Origin: DASRIA01 sp963768885
GTDB lineage: Bacteria > Actinomycetota > Thermoleophilia > Solirubrobacterales > JBBDJG01
Assembly (NCBI GenBank): GCA_963768885.1
Contig: CAVYJN010000007.1
Location: 434,001 to 498,000 of the forward strand
Direction of reading: 5' to 3'
Length of the DNA stretch: 64,000 nucleotides
Below the pieces are notes generated by a model. That model was given only the letters and a program-made list of their open reading frames with translations, was not told the origin of the DNA and searched no databases. Below, piece after piece: positions 52,660 through 60,962 of the stretch. Positions within the stretch are counted from its first letter, which is position 1. Every line of letters begins with the position of its first letter. The position numbers and the translations under genes are program-made.

Positions 52660-53427
52660 TTAATTCTGCCCGCCCTGCTGAGAGACCACGCCGCCGGGCT
52701 GCTGGCCCTTCCCGCTCCGCTGCAGCGCCGCCCACCGGTCGAAGCCGGCCTGGTCCTGGACGACCACGCTCGCGCGCATCGTCGAGTGGCCGAGCCCGCA
52801 CAGCTCCGTGCAGACCAGCGTGTAGCGCCCCGGCCGGGTGGGCGTCACGCGGACCTCCGTGGTCATCCCGGGAACCGCGTCCTTCTTCATCCGGAACTGA
52901 GGCACCCAGAACGAGTGGATCACGTCCTTGGCGGTGAGCTTCATCAGATACGGGGTGTCCTCCACGAGGTGCAGCGCCCCGGACCTGAACGGCTTGCCGT
53001 CGGCGTACTCGAAGGTCCAGGCGAACTGCTCGGCGGTCACACGGACGGTCTGCTGGTTGGCCTTCGTCTCCTCGATGTCGGCCAGCACGAGACCGCTGTA
53101 CACCGCGGTCCCGATCATCAGGATGGCGGGGATCGAGGTCCAGACGACCTCCAGCCGGGTGTTGCCGTGGATGGGATCCCCGTCGCGCAGATCGTCCGGC
53201 GAGCGCTTGCGGAAATGCACGACCGCGACGATCAGCACGCTCACGACGAGCGAGAAGAAGAAGGCGGAGATCAGCGCGAGCACGTCGTAGAGCGTGTCGA
53301 TCGGGCCGGCCTGCGTGGCCGCCGACTCGGGCTCCCACGGCAGCCTCCAGACGAGGACTCCGAACACCAGCGTGATCGCGAAGGTCCAGAGCCCGATCTG
53401 GACGAACGGGTTGCGGAGGGTCCTCAT
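52660..53427 (-). CDS. ctaC: cytochrome c oxidase subunit II
   Basis: Two membrane helices (IGLWTFAITLVFGVLVW, ALISAFFFSLVVSVLIVAVV), then a CuA domain with HSFWVPQFRMKKD and the binuclear copper motif CTELCGLGHSTM. No CxxCH is present, so no haem c is fused. The 255 residues end in a Gln/Gly-rich tail. TATCGT ends 9 nt before the ATG on the minus strand. Confidence 0.94.
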   Translation of the reverse strand: MRTLRNPFVQIGLWTFAITLVFGVLVWRLPWEPESAATQAGPIDTLYDVLALISAFFFSLVVSVLIVAVVHFRKRSPDDLRDGDPIHGNTRLEVVWTSIPAILMIGTAVYSGLVLADIEETKANQQTVRVTAEQFAWTFEYADGKPFRSGALHLVEDTPYLMKLTAKDVIHSFWVPQFRMKKDAVPGMTTEVRVTPTRPGRYTLVCTELCGLGHSTMRASVVVQDQAGFDRWAALQRSGKGQQPGGVVSQQGGQN

Positions 53428-53436
53428 CGGGGGCGG

Positions 53437-53442
53437 ACGATA
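53437..53442 (-). promoter_or_regulatory. -10-like hexamer TATCGT of the oxidase operon
   Basis: It ends 9 nt before the ctaC ATG. The context TATCGTCCGCC is the same as before the lipoprotein at 33024. Confidence 0.45.
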
Positions 53443-53480
53443 CTACGGGGCGAACCCGGCTCGGAGCGGCCTGTCATGGC

Positions 53481-54032
53481 TCATTCGACCGACACGTCGA
53501 TGTCCATGCCCGACTGCGCGTGGCCCGGGACGGTGCACCAGAAGCGGTACTTCCCCGCTTTCAGATCCGCCTCCAGCGCGGCTTCCTCGCCGGACCCGAT
53601 CAGCGCGGTCTTCTCCTCGAGCCCCTGGCCCTGGATCGCGAGGTCGTGGTCGATCTTGCCCTTGTTCACGACGCTGAAGCGGTACTTGTCGGCCTTCAGC
53701 GAGTTCCCGCCCGCGAGCTTGATCGAGAACTCGTCCTCGACGGCGCGCACCGTCTTGCCTCCGCCCTCGCCCTGGACAGCTCCCTCGGGGTTCTCCCCCT
53801 GGGAGCGCTCGGCCGCGAGCTCGGCCTTCTCGGCGGCCTCCTCGCGAGGGTGCTCCTTGTCCGTGACGATCAGCAGCGTCGCGGCGCCCGTGAGCACAAG
53901 CAGGGCCGTGCCCGCGATGATCACGCGGGCGACCGTCCGGCTCGGGGGAAATCCCTCACGCGTGAGGCCGATCGCGGAGAGCACCAGCGCCCCGACGACC
54001 ATTGTGATTCCGAGTACGTAATAGGGGGCCAC
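53481..54032 (-). CDS. membrane-anchored cupredoxin
   Basis: Two N-terminal helices (LGITMVVGALVLSAIGL, VIIAGTALLVLTGAATLLIV), an acidic Glu-rich linker, then a plastocyanin-like fold with ligands in KIDHDLAI and FWCTVPGHAQSGM. All four type 1 copper ligands (His, Cys, His, Met) are present. It precedes ctaC by 53 nt and may deliver electrons or copper to the CuA site. Confidence 0.82.
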   Translation of the reverse strand: MAPYYVLGITMVVGALVLSAIGLTREGFPPSRTVARVIIAGTALLVLTGAATLLIVTDKEHPREEAAEKAELAAERSQGENPEGAVQGEGGGKTVRAVEDEFSIKLAGGNSLKADKYRFSVVNKGKIDHDLAIQGQGLEEKTALIGSGEEAALEADLKAGKYRFWCTVPGHAQSGMDIDVSVE

Positions 54033-54066
54033 GCGGTGCGCGAGTCTACAACGAGCACCGCCCGGG

Positions 54067-55002
54067 TTACCGCGGCAGCTGCGGCAGCACCTCAGCCGCG
54101 ACCCACTCCAGGGCCTCGGGAACCAGCGGCGCGAGGAGGCTGACCTGGATCACGACGTCCTCGACGCCCTGCTCGGCGTAGGCCCCGAGCTCCTCGACGA
54201 TCGCGGCGGCCGAACCGCCGAGCATCCGCCGGTCCGGGACGAACGACTCCTCCTCGCGACCGGGCGGGATCAGCCCGCGTGCGACGCTCAGCGTGAGCTC
54301 GTCAGGGTCACGACCCACCTCCTCGCCGATCCGTGCGAGCTTCTCCCTCACCTGCGCCATGTCCTCCGGGTAGACCTCGAATCCGTGCCATCCGTCCCCG
54401 AGACGCAGCGCGCGGCGCAGGCCGGGGCCGGTGTTGCCGCCGACCCAGATCGGCGGTCCGCCCTCGGTCCGGGGGGTGGTCGCAAGCACGATGCCGTCGA
54501 ACTTCGTGAAGCGGCCGTCGAAGCTCGCCGGGTCCTGCGTCCAGAGCGCGCGCAGCACCTCGATGTGCTCGTCGGTGCGTGGCCCGCGCTCGGCCGGGTC
54601 GATTCCGAGCGCGCGGAACTCCTCCTGCATCCACCCCGCCCCGACGCCCAGCACGAAGCGGCCCTCGCTCACGACGTCGAGCGCGGCCGCCTCCGCGGCG
54701 ACGTTCACGGGGTTGCGGTAGGGCAGCACGAGGACGCTCGTCCCGAGGCGCACGCGATCGGTCACCGCGGCGCACATCGCAAGGGTCGTGAGCGGGTCGA
54801 GCCACTGCATCCCCGGCGACATGGCGACCTCGGTGCCCGAGTGCTGGTAGGGGTACTTGCTCGCGCGCTCGTACGGGAGCACCACGTGGTGCGCGGCCCA
54901 GACCGAGTCGAAGCCGAGGCGGTCCGCCGACTGCGCCACGGGGAGGAGCATGTCCCTGCCGTGGTCGAGCCCGACGTTCGGAAGCGAGACGCCGATACGC
55001 AC
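54067..55002 (-). CDS. LLM-class F420-dependent oxidoreductase
   Basis: A luciferase-like TIM barrel of 311 residues: RIGVSLPNVGLDHGRD, DSVWAAHHVVLPY, VRLGTSVLVLPYRNPV, GRFVLGVGAGWMQEEF with the family's GVGxGW motif, and GGPPIWVGGNTGPGLRRA. The group usually uses coenzyme F420 in Actinobacteria; the substrate is unknown. The GTG start lies 6 nt after TAGGGT (minus strand). Confidence 0.85.
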   Translation of the reverse strand: MRIGVSLPNVGLDHGRDMLLPVAQSADRLGFDSVWAAHHVVLPYERASKYPYQHSGTEVAMSPGMQWLDPLTTLAMCAAVTDRVRLGTSVLVLPYRNPVNVAAEAAALDVVSEGRFVLGVGAGWMQEEFRALGIDPAERGPRTDEHIEVLRALWTQDPASFDGRFTKFDGIVLATTPRTEGGPPIWVGGNTGPGLRRALRLGDGWHGFEVYPEDMAQVREKLARIGEEVGRDPDELTLSVARGLIPPGREEESFVPDRRMLGGSAAAIVEELGAYAEQGVEDVVIQVSLLAPLVPEALEWVAAEVLPQLPR

Positions 55003-55008
55003 GGGCGA

Positions 55009-55149
55009 ACCCTAACGCTGCGCCGAGCACCTGCACCCACGCGAGCCGCGACCACTCGTCGTCGTAGCGGTCCACGGTCAGGGGCGGCCGCCTCCAAGGA
55101 CCCGGCCGAGGTCGACCTGCTGGCGGACGCCGCCGGACTCCGTTAGAAC
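55009..55149. promoter_or_regulatory. divergent leaderless promoters of two LLM genes
   Basis: TAGGGT (minus, 55009-55014) ends 6 nt before the GTG at 55002. TAGAAC (plus, 55144-55149) ends 6 nt before the ATG at 55156. The 153-bp gap between the genes shows nothing else. Confidence 0.5.
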
Positions 55150-55155
55150 AACGCC

Positions 55156-56163
55156 ATGCACCTTGGCCTCCTGCTCGAGCTGCCGACGCAGCGCGAGAAC
55201 GTCGAGCTCGCGAAGCGCGCGGAGGACGCGGGCTTCGCGTCCGCCTGGGCACCGGAGTTCCACAACCACTCAGGCTCCCTCGCGCTGGCCGCGGCGGCGC
55301 TCGGGACCGAGCGCATCGAGCTGGGCACCGCGATCGCGTGGGCCTTCGGCCGCTCCCCGCTGCTGACGGCGGTGACGGCGCTCGACCTGGACGAGATGTC
55401 GGGCGGGCGATTCGTGCTCGGCCTCGGCACCGGCACGCGCCGCATGCGGACGGACTGGCTCGGCGCCCCCGCCGAGCGGCCTGCGAGCCGCCTGCGCGAG
55501 ACGGTCGAGGCCGTGCGGGCGGTGTGGGACGCGGCGGGCGCGGGCGCCGTGGACTACGAGGGGGAGCTGGTCCGCCTGCGCGTGCGCCCCTACGGCCGCG
55601 CGGGCCAGACACGCACGCGCATCCCGGTCTATGTGGCCGCGGTCAACGAGGGCATGACGCGGATGGCCGGGGCGATCGCGGACGGCGTCGTCGCCCATCC
55701 GATGGCGACGACCCGATACATCGACGAGGTGATGCGCCCGGCGATCGCGGAGGGCGCCGCCCTGGAGGATCGCGCCGCCACGGACGTCGTCGTCGCGGAC
55801 TGGGTGCTGACCGCGATCTCGGACGACCGCGCACAGGCGCGCGAGGACGCGAAGCGCCAGATCGCCTTCCACGCGACGGTTCGCACCTACGACCGCATCC
55901 TGGACTTGCACGGGTTCACCGAGGTCGCGGCCCGCATCAGGGAGCTGTGGCGCAGCTTCGACCTCGCCGGCATGACCGCGCTGGTCACGGAGGAGATGGT
56001 CGACGAGATGGCCGTCGCGGGGACTCAGGACGAGTGCCGGGCGGCGCTCGAGCGCCGGGCCGCGAGCGCCGAGCGCCTGTTGCTGGGGGCGCCGGTGGTG
56101 GCCACCGACCCCGATCGAATCCGCGCTTACCACGACTCGATCGTCGAGACGTTCAGACGCTGA
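55156..56163 (+). CDS. LLM-class F420-dependent oxidoreductase
   Basis: The 335 residues: LGLLLELPTQRENVELAKRAEDAGF, RIELGTAIAWAFGRSPLLTA, GGRFVLGLGTGTRRM, and IPVYVAAVNEGMTRMAGAIADG. It is only distantly related to its divergent neighbour, so it has a different substrate. The MER-like features point to F420 rather than FMN, which is family inference. Confidence 0.85.
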   Translation: MHLGLLLELPTQRENVELAKRAEDAGFASAWAPEFHNHSGSLALAAAALGTERIELGTAIAWAFGRSPLLTAVTALDLDEMSGGRFVLGLGTGTRRMRTDWLGAPAERPASRLRETVEAVRAVWDAAGAGAVDYEGELVRLRVRPYGRAGQTRTRIPVYVAAVNEGMTRMAGAIADGVVAHPMATTRYIDEVMRPAIAEGAALEDRAATDVVVADWVLTAISDDRAQAREDAKRQIAFHATVRTYDRILDLHGFTEVAARIRELWRSFDLAGMTALVTEEMVDEMAVAGTQDECRAALERRAASAERLLLGAPVVATDPDRIRAYHDSIVETFRR

Positions 56164-56254
56164 CCCACGGCTGCCCGGCGGCGCTACACTCCGCCCGAGG
56201 GCGAGAATTGGGCGCGGATGATCCGCGGTGTGCGACTCGGCGAAGGAGAAGTGC

Positions 56255-56536
56255 GTGGAAGGCTGGACCCTCTTCTACATGGTGGTGATCCTCAAGATCC
56301 CGATGGTCGCTGCGCTGTGGCTGGTGTGGTGGGCGATCAAGCAGGAGCCCGAGACCGAGGAGGCGCCCGGCGAGGACCGCGGCCCGCGCCGCAAGCTCCC
56401 GCCGCTGCCGCGCTGGCCGCGACGTGGACCGGCCGGCGGTGGGGCCGGCTGCAAGACCGCGCCGTGCCCCCAGAAGACGGGGATCCGCCGCGTCGATCGT
56501 CCTGCGCCGGCATACGCCAGGCGCGTCGAGACCTAG
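56255..56536 (+). CDS. small single-pass membrane protein with a basic proline-rich tail
   Basis: The GTG at 56255 has AAGGAG 6 nt upstream, which decides the start over an upstream GTG at 56228. The 93 residues have one helix (LFYMVVILKIPMVAALWLVW) near the N-terminus and then a cytosolic tail rich in Pro, Arg and Gly with two Cys (GCKTAPCP). TACACT near 56184 is a plausible -10. Function unknown. Confidence 0.65.
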   Translation: MEGWTLFYMVVILKIPMVAALWLVWWAIKQEPETEEAPGEDRGPRRKLPPLPRWPRRGPAGGGAGCKTAPCPQKTGIRRVDRPAPAYARRVET

Positions 56537-56559
56537 CCCCGCCCCGGGAAGGACGGGGC
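56536..56559. terminator. GC hairpin between convergent genes
   Basis: GCCCCG (56536-56541) pairs with CGGGGC (56554-56559) around a 12-nt loop, right at the end of the small membrane-protein gene and 32 nt from the sigH stop. Confidence 0.4.
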
Positions 56560-56590
56560 AACCCGTGACGGCACGCCCCCGGGCGCGGCC

Positions 56591-57340
56591 CTACTGCAGG
56601 ACCGCCCTCGAGTCGAGGTGCATCCCGACCTTGCGCTTCACGCGCTGGAGCGCGTTGTCCACGGTCTTCGTGTCGCACTCGAGGCGCTCCGCGACGTCCT
56701 CGTAGGAGCGGCCGTCGAGGTACAGCGACAGGACGTTGCTCTCCAGTTCGCTCAGGACGCTCGTGATGCATCCGACGAGGCTCTGGATCTCCTCCGTCGA
56801 GATCACCTGGTTGACCGGATCGTGAACGGTCGAGCCGGGCAGCACGTCCGCCATCGTCGGCTCGCCCTCCTCGCCCCCGGCGGCCGGGGTCTGGCTGAAT
56901 GACACATACGAGTTGAGCGGGGTGTGCTTGTTGCGGGTCGCGGTCTTGACGGCGGTGATGATCTGGCGGGTGATGCACAGCTCCGCGAAGTTGCGGAAGC
57001 TCGACTCGCGCTCCGGCCGGTAGTCGCGGATCGCCTTGTAGAGGCCGACGAGGCCCTCCTGGATCAGGTCGTCCGAATCGCCGCCGATCAGGAAGTACGA
57101 CGAGGCCTTCAGGCGCACGAACCCGTGGTAGCGGCGCACGAGGCGATCCGTGGCGTGTGTCGCGCCCTGCTTTGCGAGGGCGACCAGGTACTCGTCGTCC
57201 GGCTGGTGTGCGCCCTGCTTGCGCCGGGCGGTCTGCTGCGCGGGGCCGGAGACCCGCCGCGCGAGCTTGCGCGCGGTCGCGCCCTGCGTGATTCCTTCGG
57301 GGCCTCTCGTGCTGGCCCTGCGAGAGGGAGATACGGCCAC
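56591..57340 (-). CDS. sigH: RNA polymerase sigma factor SigH (Spo0H-like)
   Basis: Region 2 reads LVRRYHGFVRLKASSYFLIGG, then DDLIQEGLVGLYKAIRDYR and FAELCITRQIITAVKTATR. Region 4 is ELESNVLSLYLDGRSYEDVAERLECDTKTVDNALQRVKRK. This is the SigH/Spo0H subgroup, in line with its position after rlmB. A long basic N-terminus of about 45 residues precedes region 1.2. The GTG at 57338-57340 is chosen because GAGGAGG lies 5 nt upstream; a frame extension to ATG 57367 would put that site inside the gene. Confidence 0.9.
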   Translation of the reverse strand: MAVSPSRRASTRGPEGITQGATARKLARRVSGPAQQTARRKQGAHQPDDEYLVALAKQGATHATDRLVRRYHGFVRLKASSYFLIGGDSDDLIQEGLVGLYKAIRDYRPERESSFRNFAELCITRQIITAVKTATRNKHTPLNSYVSFSQTPAAGGEEGEPTMADVLPGSTVHDPVNQVISTEEIQSLVGCITSVLSELESNVLSLYLDGRSYEDVAERLECDTKTVDNALQRVKRKVGMHLDSRAVLQ

Positions 57341-57440
57341 AGCAACCTCCTCACCCCGTGTCCCCATGCGGGGTCACGTGGATTCGGCCGTGACGCGCTA
57401 CCTCCCCTGGCGCCTCGACGTTGAAGACTCGAGGCAAGCT

Positions 57441-58229
57441 TCAACCTTCACAAAGCTCAACCTCAAGTCCAACCTTAGATTTGCGCGGCAAGTGTACGGT
57501 GTTATGTGGACTTGTCAAGGGGTGCCCGTGCGCTGCTGCACGAGACCTCACAGCCTCGTACAGCAGGACGGCCGCGGCCGCGGACACGTTCAGCGATTCC
57601 ACGCTTCCGTGCAGGGGTAGCTTGAGGAGGTCGTCGCAGGCCTCGCGGACCCGGGGGCGCAGGCCCCTGCCCTCCGAGCCGAGCACCAGGACCACCCTCC
57701 CGCGCCAGTCCACGTCGGTGTACGCGCGGGCCGCCCCGGCGTCGGCGCCGTACACCCACGCGTCCGCCCGCTTGGCCTGCGCCAGGTAGTCGGCGAGGTT
57801 GCGCACGCGCGCGATCGCGAGGTGCTCGACGGCGCCCGCCGACGCCCTGCACACGGCCGGCGTGATCTCGGCCGAGCGCCGCTCCGGGATCACCAGCCCG
57901 GCCGCCCCCGCCCCCTCCGCGCTGCGACACACCGCTCCGAGGTTCTGGGGGTCCTGGATCTGGTCGAGCGCCACGACCAGCGCGTGGTCGTCGGCGAGCA
58001 GCGAGTCGGGGTCGGCGTAGGGATAGGCCTCGGCGTCGCAGACCAGGCCCTGGTGGGACGGCGAGCCGCAGATCTGCTCGAGCTCCGCCGCGCCCGCGAT
58101 CCGTGCCCGCAGCTCCGGCGCGCGCGCCGCCGCCATGGCCGCGAGCCGGTCGTCGGCTGCCCATACGCGGCGCACCCGGCGCCGCCCGCGGAGCGCCTCG
58201 AGCACGGCGTTGCGCCCATAGAGAATCAC
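57441..58229 (-). CDS. rlmB: 23S rRNA 2'-O-ribose methyltransferase RlmB (TrmH family)
   Basis: An N-terminal L30e-like substrate domain begins ILYGRNAVLEALRGRRRV; the SPOUT domain has ALDQIQDPQNLGAVCRSAEGAG, VLVLGSEGRGLRP and LPLHGSVESLNVSAAAAVLLYE, the three TrmH knot motifs. The family methylates G2251 of 23S rRNA in E. coli. About 30 extra C-terminal residues (HPLTSPHNTVHLPRKSK and on) overlap a strong promoter for sigH. The start is the last of three GGTGAT repeats. Confidence 0.88.
   Translation of the reverse strand: MILYGRNAVLEALRGRRRVRRVWAADDRLAAMAAARAPELRARIAGAAELEQICGSPSHQGLVCDAEAYPYADPDSLLADDHALVVALDQIQDPQNLGAVCRSAEGAGAAGLVIPERRSAEITPAVCRASAGAVEHLAIARVRNLADYLAQAKRADAWVYGADAGAARAYTDVDWRGRVVLVLGSEGRGLRPRVREACDDLLKLPLHGSVESLNVSAAAAVLLYEAVRSRAAAHGHPLTSPHNTVHLPRKSKVGLEVELCEG
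57491..57518 (-). promoter_or_regulatory. canonical promoter of sigH inside rlmB
   Basis: On the minus strand TTGACA (57513-57518), 16 nt, then TACACT (57491-57496) makes a near-consensus sigma-A promoter in the 3' end of rlmB. The start would be near 57485, leaving a leader of about 145 nt that is poorer in G+C than its surroundings and repeats GGTTGA. Confidence 0.65.
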
Positions 58230-58267
58230 CAGGGAATCACCGGAGGATCACCAAGAGGATCGCCGGC

Positions 58268-59674
58268 TCATCTGGTCCCGGCGGGAACCAGGACCGGGCC
58301 CTCCGGCGTGTCGCGCACCTCCCAGCCGCGTTCGAGCAGCTCGTCGCGCACCGCGTCCGCGCGGTCGAAGTCGCGTGCGAGCCGCGCGTCCTCGCGCTCC
58401 TGCACGAGCCGCAGCGCGGTCTCGTCCAGGTCCTCGTCGCCGCCGGCGAGCAGGCTCTCGAGGCCCAGCACGCCGAGCATCTCCTCCAGCAGGGCGGCCG
58501 CGCCCGGCAGGGCGTCGCCGGCGGACAGCCGGCGGTTGCCCTCGCTGACCAGCTTGAAGACCGCCGCCAGGGCCTCGGGTGTGTTGAAGTCCTCGCGCAG
58601 CGCCGCGAGGAACTCCTCGCGCAGCGCCGACACCCGGGGGTCGTCGGGCGCGCCGGCGGTCAGGTCGCCCGAACGGCGCGCCAGGCGCGCGAAGTCCGCC
58701 AGCCGCCGCACCGATTGGCGCGCCTCCTCGAGGCGATCTCCGGAGAAGGCGAGGGGTTGGCGGTAGTGCCCGCCCAGCAGGTAGACGATCAGCGCGTCGC
58801 GCCCGTAGGCGTCGAGCGCGTCGGCCAGCGTGGTCACGTTGCCCACCGACTTCGCCATCTTCTCCTCGCCGAAGCGGATCATCCCGTTGTGCATCCACAG
58901 CCGCGCGAGCGGCCGCCCGCGGCCGGCCTCGGTCTGTGCGATCTCGTTCTCGTGGTGCGGGAACATCAGGTCCGACCCGCCGCCGTGGACGTCGAAGTCC
59001 AGGCCGAGGATCTCCTCCGCCATCGCCGAGCACTCGATGTGCCAACCGGGCCGGCCGCGGCCCCACGGCGAGTCCCACGCAGTGTCCTCGCCCTCCTTCT
59101 GCGCCTTCCACAGCGCGAAGTCGAGCGGGTCGCGCTTGGACCCCTGGCCGGCGTCGGGCTCCCCCTGGTCCGCGGGCAGCAGGTCCTCGAGGCGGCGGTT
59201 CGAGAGCTTTCCGTATCCATCGTGGCTGCGCACGCTGAAGTAGACGTCCCCGCCGGCGGGATACGCGTGGCCGCGCTCGACGAGGGCGGAGATCAGGTCG
59301 ATGATCGCGTCGATCGTCTCGCTCGCGAGCGGCTCGTGGTCGGGGCGCCCGAGCCCGAGACGGTCCGTGTCGGCCCGGTAGGCGGCGGACATCTCGCGCG
59401 CGAGCTGCTGCGACGGGACGCCCGCGGCGCGCGCGGCGTCGTAGATCTTGTCGTTGACGTCGGTGATGTTCTCGACGAGCGTCACCTCGAGGCCCTCGTG
59501 CTCGAGGAACCGCTTGAGCAGCGCGAAGACCACGTATGGCCGCGCGTTGCCCACGTGGATCCGGCCGTAGACCGTCGGGCCGCATGCGTAGATGCCGACC
59601 TTGCCCGGCTCGCGCGTCTCCAGCGCGCGCACCTCCCCGCTGAGGGAGTCGTGGATGCGGATCGGCTCGGTCAT
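58268..59674 (-). CDS. cysS: cysteinyl-tRNA synthetase
   Basis: From the ATG at 59672-59674 the product is 468 residues. It has YACGPTVYGRIHVGNARPY (HIGH-type motif with the zinc Cys), GRPGWHIECSAMAEEIL with the second zinc ligand region, PHHENEIAQTEA, and RFGEEKMAKSVGN (KMSKS motif as KMAKS). The ATG overlaps the ispF stop by 4 nt. The frame extends further upstream, but that part lies within ispF and is rejected. Confidence 0.94.
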   Translation of the reverse strand: MTEPIRIHDSLSGEVRALETREPGKVGIYACGPTVYGRIHVGNARPYVVFALLKRFLEHEGLEVTLVENITDVNDKIYDAARAAGVPSQQLAREMSAAYRADTDRLGLGRPDHEPLASETIDAIIDLISALVERGHAYPAGGDVYFSVRSHDGYGKLSNRRLEDLLPADQGEPDAGQGSKRDPLDFALWKAQKEGEDTAWDSPWGRGRPGWHIECSAMAEEILGLDFDVHGGGSDLMFPHHENEIAQTEAGRGRPLARLWMHNGMIRFGEEKMAKSVGNVTTLADALDAYGRDALIVYLLGGHYRQPLAFSGDRLEEARQSVRRLADFARLARRSGDLTAGAPDDPRVSALREEFLAALREDFNTPEALAAVFKLVSEGNRRLSAGDALPGAAALLEEMLGVLGLESLLAGGDEDLDETALRLVQEREDARLARDFDRADAVRDELLERGWEVRDTPEGPVLVPAGTR

Positions 59675-60144
59675 CCGTCGCTGTCGATCTGCGCGACCGC
59701 GAGCGCCGCGATCCCCTCGCCGCGGCCGATCGCCCCCAAGCCCTCGTTGGTGGTGGCCTTCACGTTCACGCACGACACGTCGACCCTCAGCGCGCCGGCG
59801 AGGCGTGCGGCCATGCGGCGCTTGTGGGGCCCGAGCCGCGGCCGCTCCGCGATCACGGTGACGTCCACGTTCACGACCCGCCAGCCCGTGAGCTCGCCCA
59901 CGACGCGCTCCAGCAGCGCGATGCTGTCGGCGCCCTCGAAAGCCGGGTCGTCGTCGGGGAAGTGCTCTCCGATGTCGCCCTTCCCGGCCGCGCCGAGCAG
60001 CGCGTCCACCACCGCGTGGGTGACCGCGTCGGCGTCCGAATGCCCAGCCAGACCGCGCTCGCCCTCGATCTCCACGCCCCCGAGCACGAGCCGCCGGCCG
60101 GCATCGCCGAAGCGGTGCACGTCGTACCCGATCCCGGACCTCAT
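59671..60144 (-). CDS. ispF: 2-C-methyl-D-erythritol 2,4-cyclodiphosphate synthase
   Basis: The 157 residues: RSGIGYDVHRFGDAGRRLVLGG with the DxH metal ligands, LAGHSDADAVTHAVVDALLGAAGKGDIGEHFPD, and the end VNVKATTNEGLGAIGRGEGIAA. It forms the cyclic diphosphate in the MEP isoprenoid pathway, working after IspD and IspE. ATGA overlaps on both sides tie it to cysS and the PHP gene. Confidence 0.95.
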   Translation of the reverse strand: MRSGIGYDVHRFGDAGRRLVLGGVEIEGERGLAGHSDADAVTHAVVDALLGAAGKGDIGEHFPDDDPAFEGADSIALLERVVGELTGWRVVNVDVTVIAERPRLGPHKRRMAARLAGALRVDVSCVNVKATTNEGLGAIGRGEGIAALAVAQIDSDG

Positions 60145-60962
60145 CCGAGCGGGACCTCGCGCCGGCGGCGGCCCTCGAAGACGCTCACGCGATCGATCCC
60201 GCACGCCCGCATGAGCGCGACCGCGGCGTCGTATGCGTGCCCGATCGCCTCGGGCTCGTGCGCGTCGGACGACAGCGACACGGGCTTCCCCGCGGCGACG
60301 AACATCTCGAGCAGCTCGCGCGCGGGGTAGATCTCGCCGACCGGCTTGCGCAAGCCCGCCGTTGACACCTCCACGGCGACGTCGGCGGCCGCGATCCGGT
60401 CGATCGCCAGGTCGTAGAACTCGGCGAGCGGTCGCGTCGGCTGTGGCCTCCGGCTGCCCCACACCTTCACGAGATCGGGATGCGCCAGCACGTCGAAGAG
60501 CCCGCTCGCGGCCGCGTCGCCGAGCGCGTCGAAGTAGGACTCCCAGACCTCGTCGGGGCTCGAGGTGAGCCAGATGTCGTAGCCGTCGTGGTCGACGGCG
60601 CGGTCGGCGATGAAGTGCACGGAGCCGATTATGTAGTCCCACGGCCGGTCGCCGATGAGCCGCGCGATCTCCTCCTCGCGACCCGGGATCCAGTCGACCT
60701 CGAGGCCGACCCGCAGGGGCATGCCCGCGAGGAACTCCACGTACTCGTCGAGCGAGTCGTGCGCGCACTCCCGCCAGAAGGGGTGCTGCCAGATCTCGAG
60801 GCTCTCACGAAAGCGGTAGACGTGCTCGGCGACGCCGAGCTCCTCGATCCCGCGGGCCGCCGCCGCGTCGAGATAGCGCCGCACGTTCTCCTCGGTGAAG
60901 TACCGGGAGGGAGGCGTGTCCGCGCGGTCGGGGCGCAGGTGCGTGTGGTAGTCCGTCAGCAT
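60141..60962 (-). CDS. PHP-domain phosphatase (histidinol-phosphatase-like)
   Basis: From the ATG at 60960-60962 the product is 273 residues. PHP metal-site motifs are DYHTHLRPD, LGVAEHVYRF, GSVHFIADRAVD, VLAHPDLVKVWG and SLSSDAHEPEAIG. The closest type is HisJ/HisK histidinol phosphatase, but a different phosphoester is possible because no his genes are nearby. It lies between ispD and ispF with 3-4 nt overlaps, an insertion relative to Bacillus. Confidence 0.82.
   Translation of the reverse strand: MLTDYHTHLRPDRADTPPSRYFTEENVRRYLDAAAARGIEELGVAEHVYRFRESLEIWQHPFWRECAHDSLDEYVEFLAGMPLRVGLEVDWIPGREEEIARLIGDRPWDYIIGSVHFIADRAVDHDGYDIWLTSSPDEVWESYFDALGDAAASGLFDVLAHPDLVKVWGSRRPQPTRPLAEFYDLAIDRIAAADVAVEVSTAGLRKPVGEIYPARELLEMFVAAGKPVSLSSDAHEPEAIGHAYDAAVALMRACGIDRVSVFEGRRRREVPLG

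Noticed and set aside
58190..58260. Three GGTGAT repeats before rlmB, considered as a regulatory repeat
   Set aside because: They fall in 35 bp with imperfect spacing and include the start codon; chance or a small slippage is enough.
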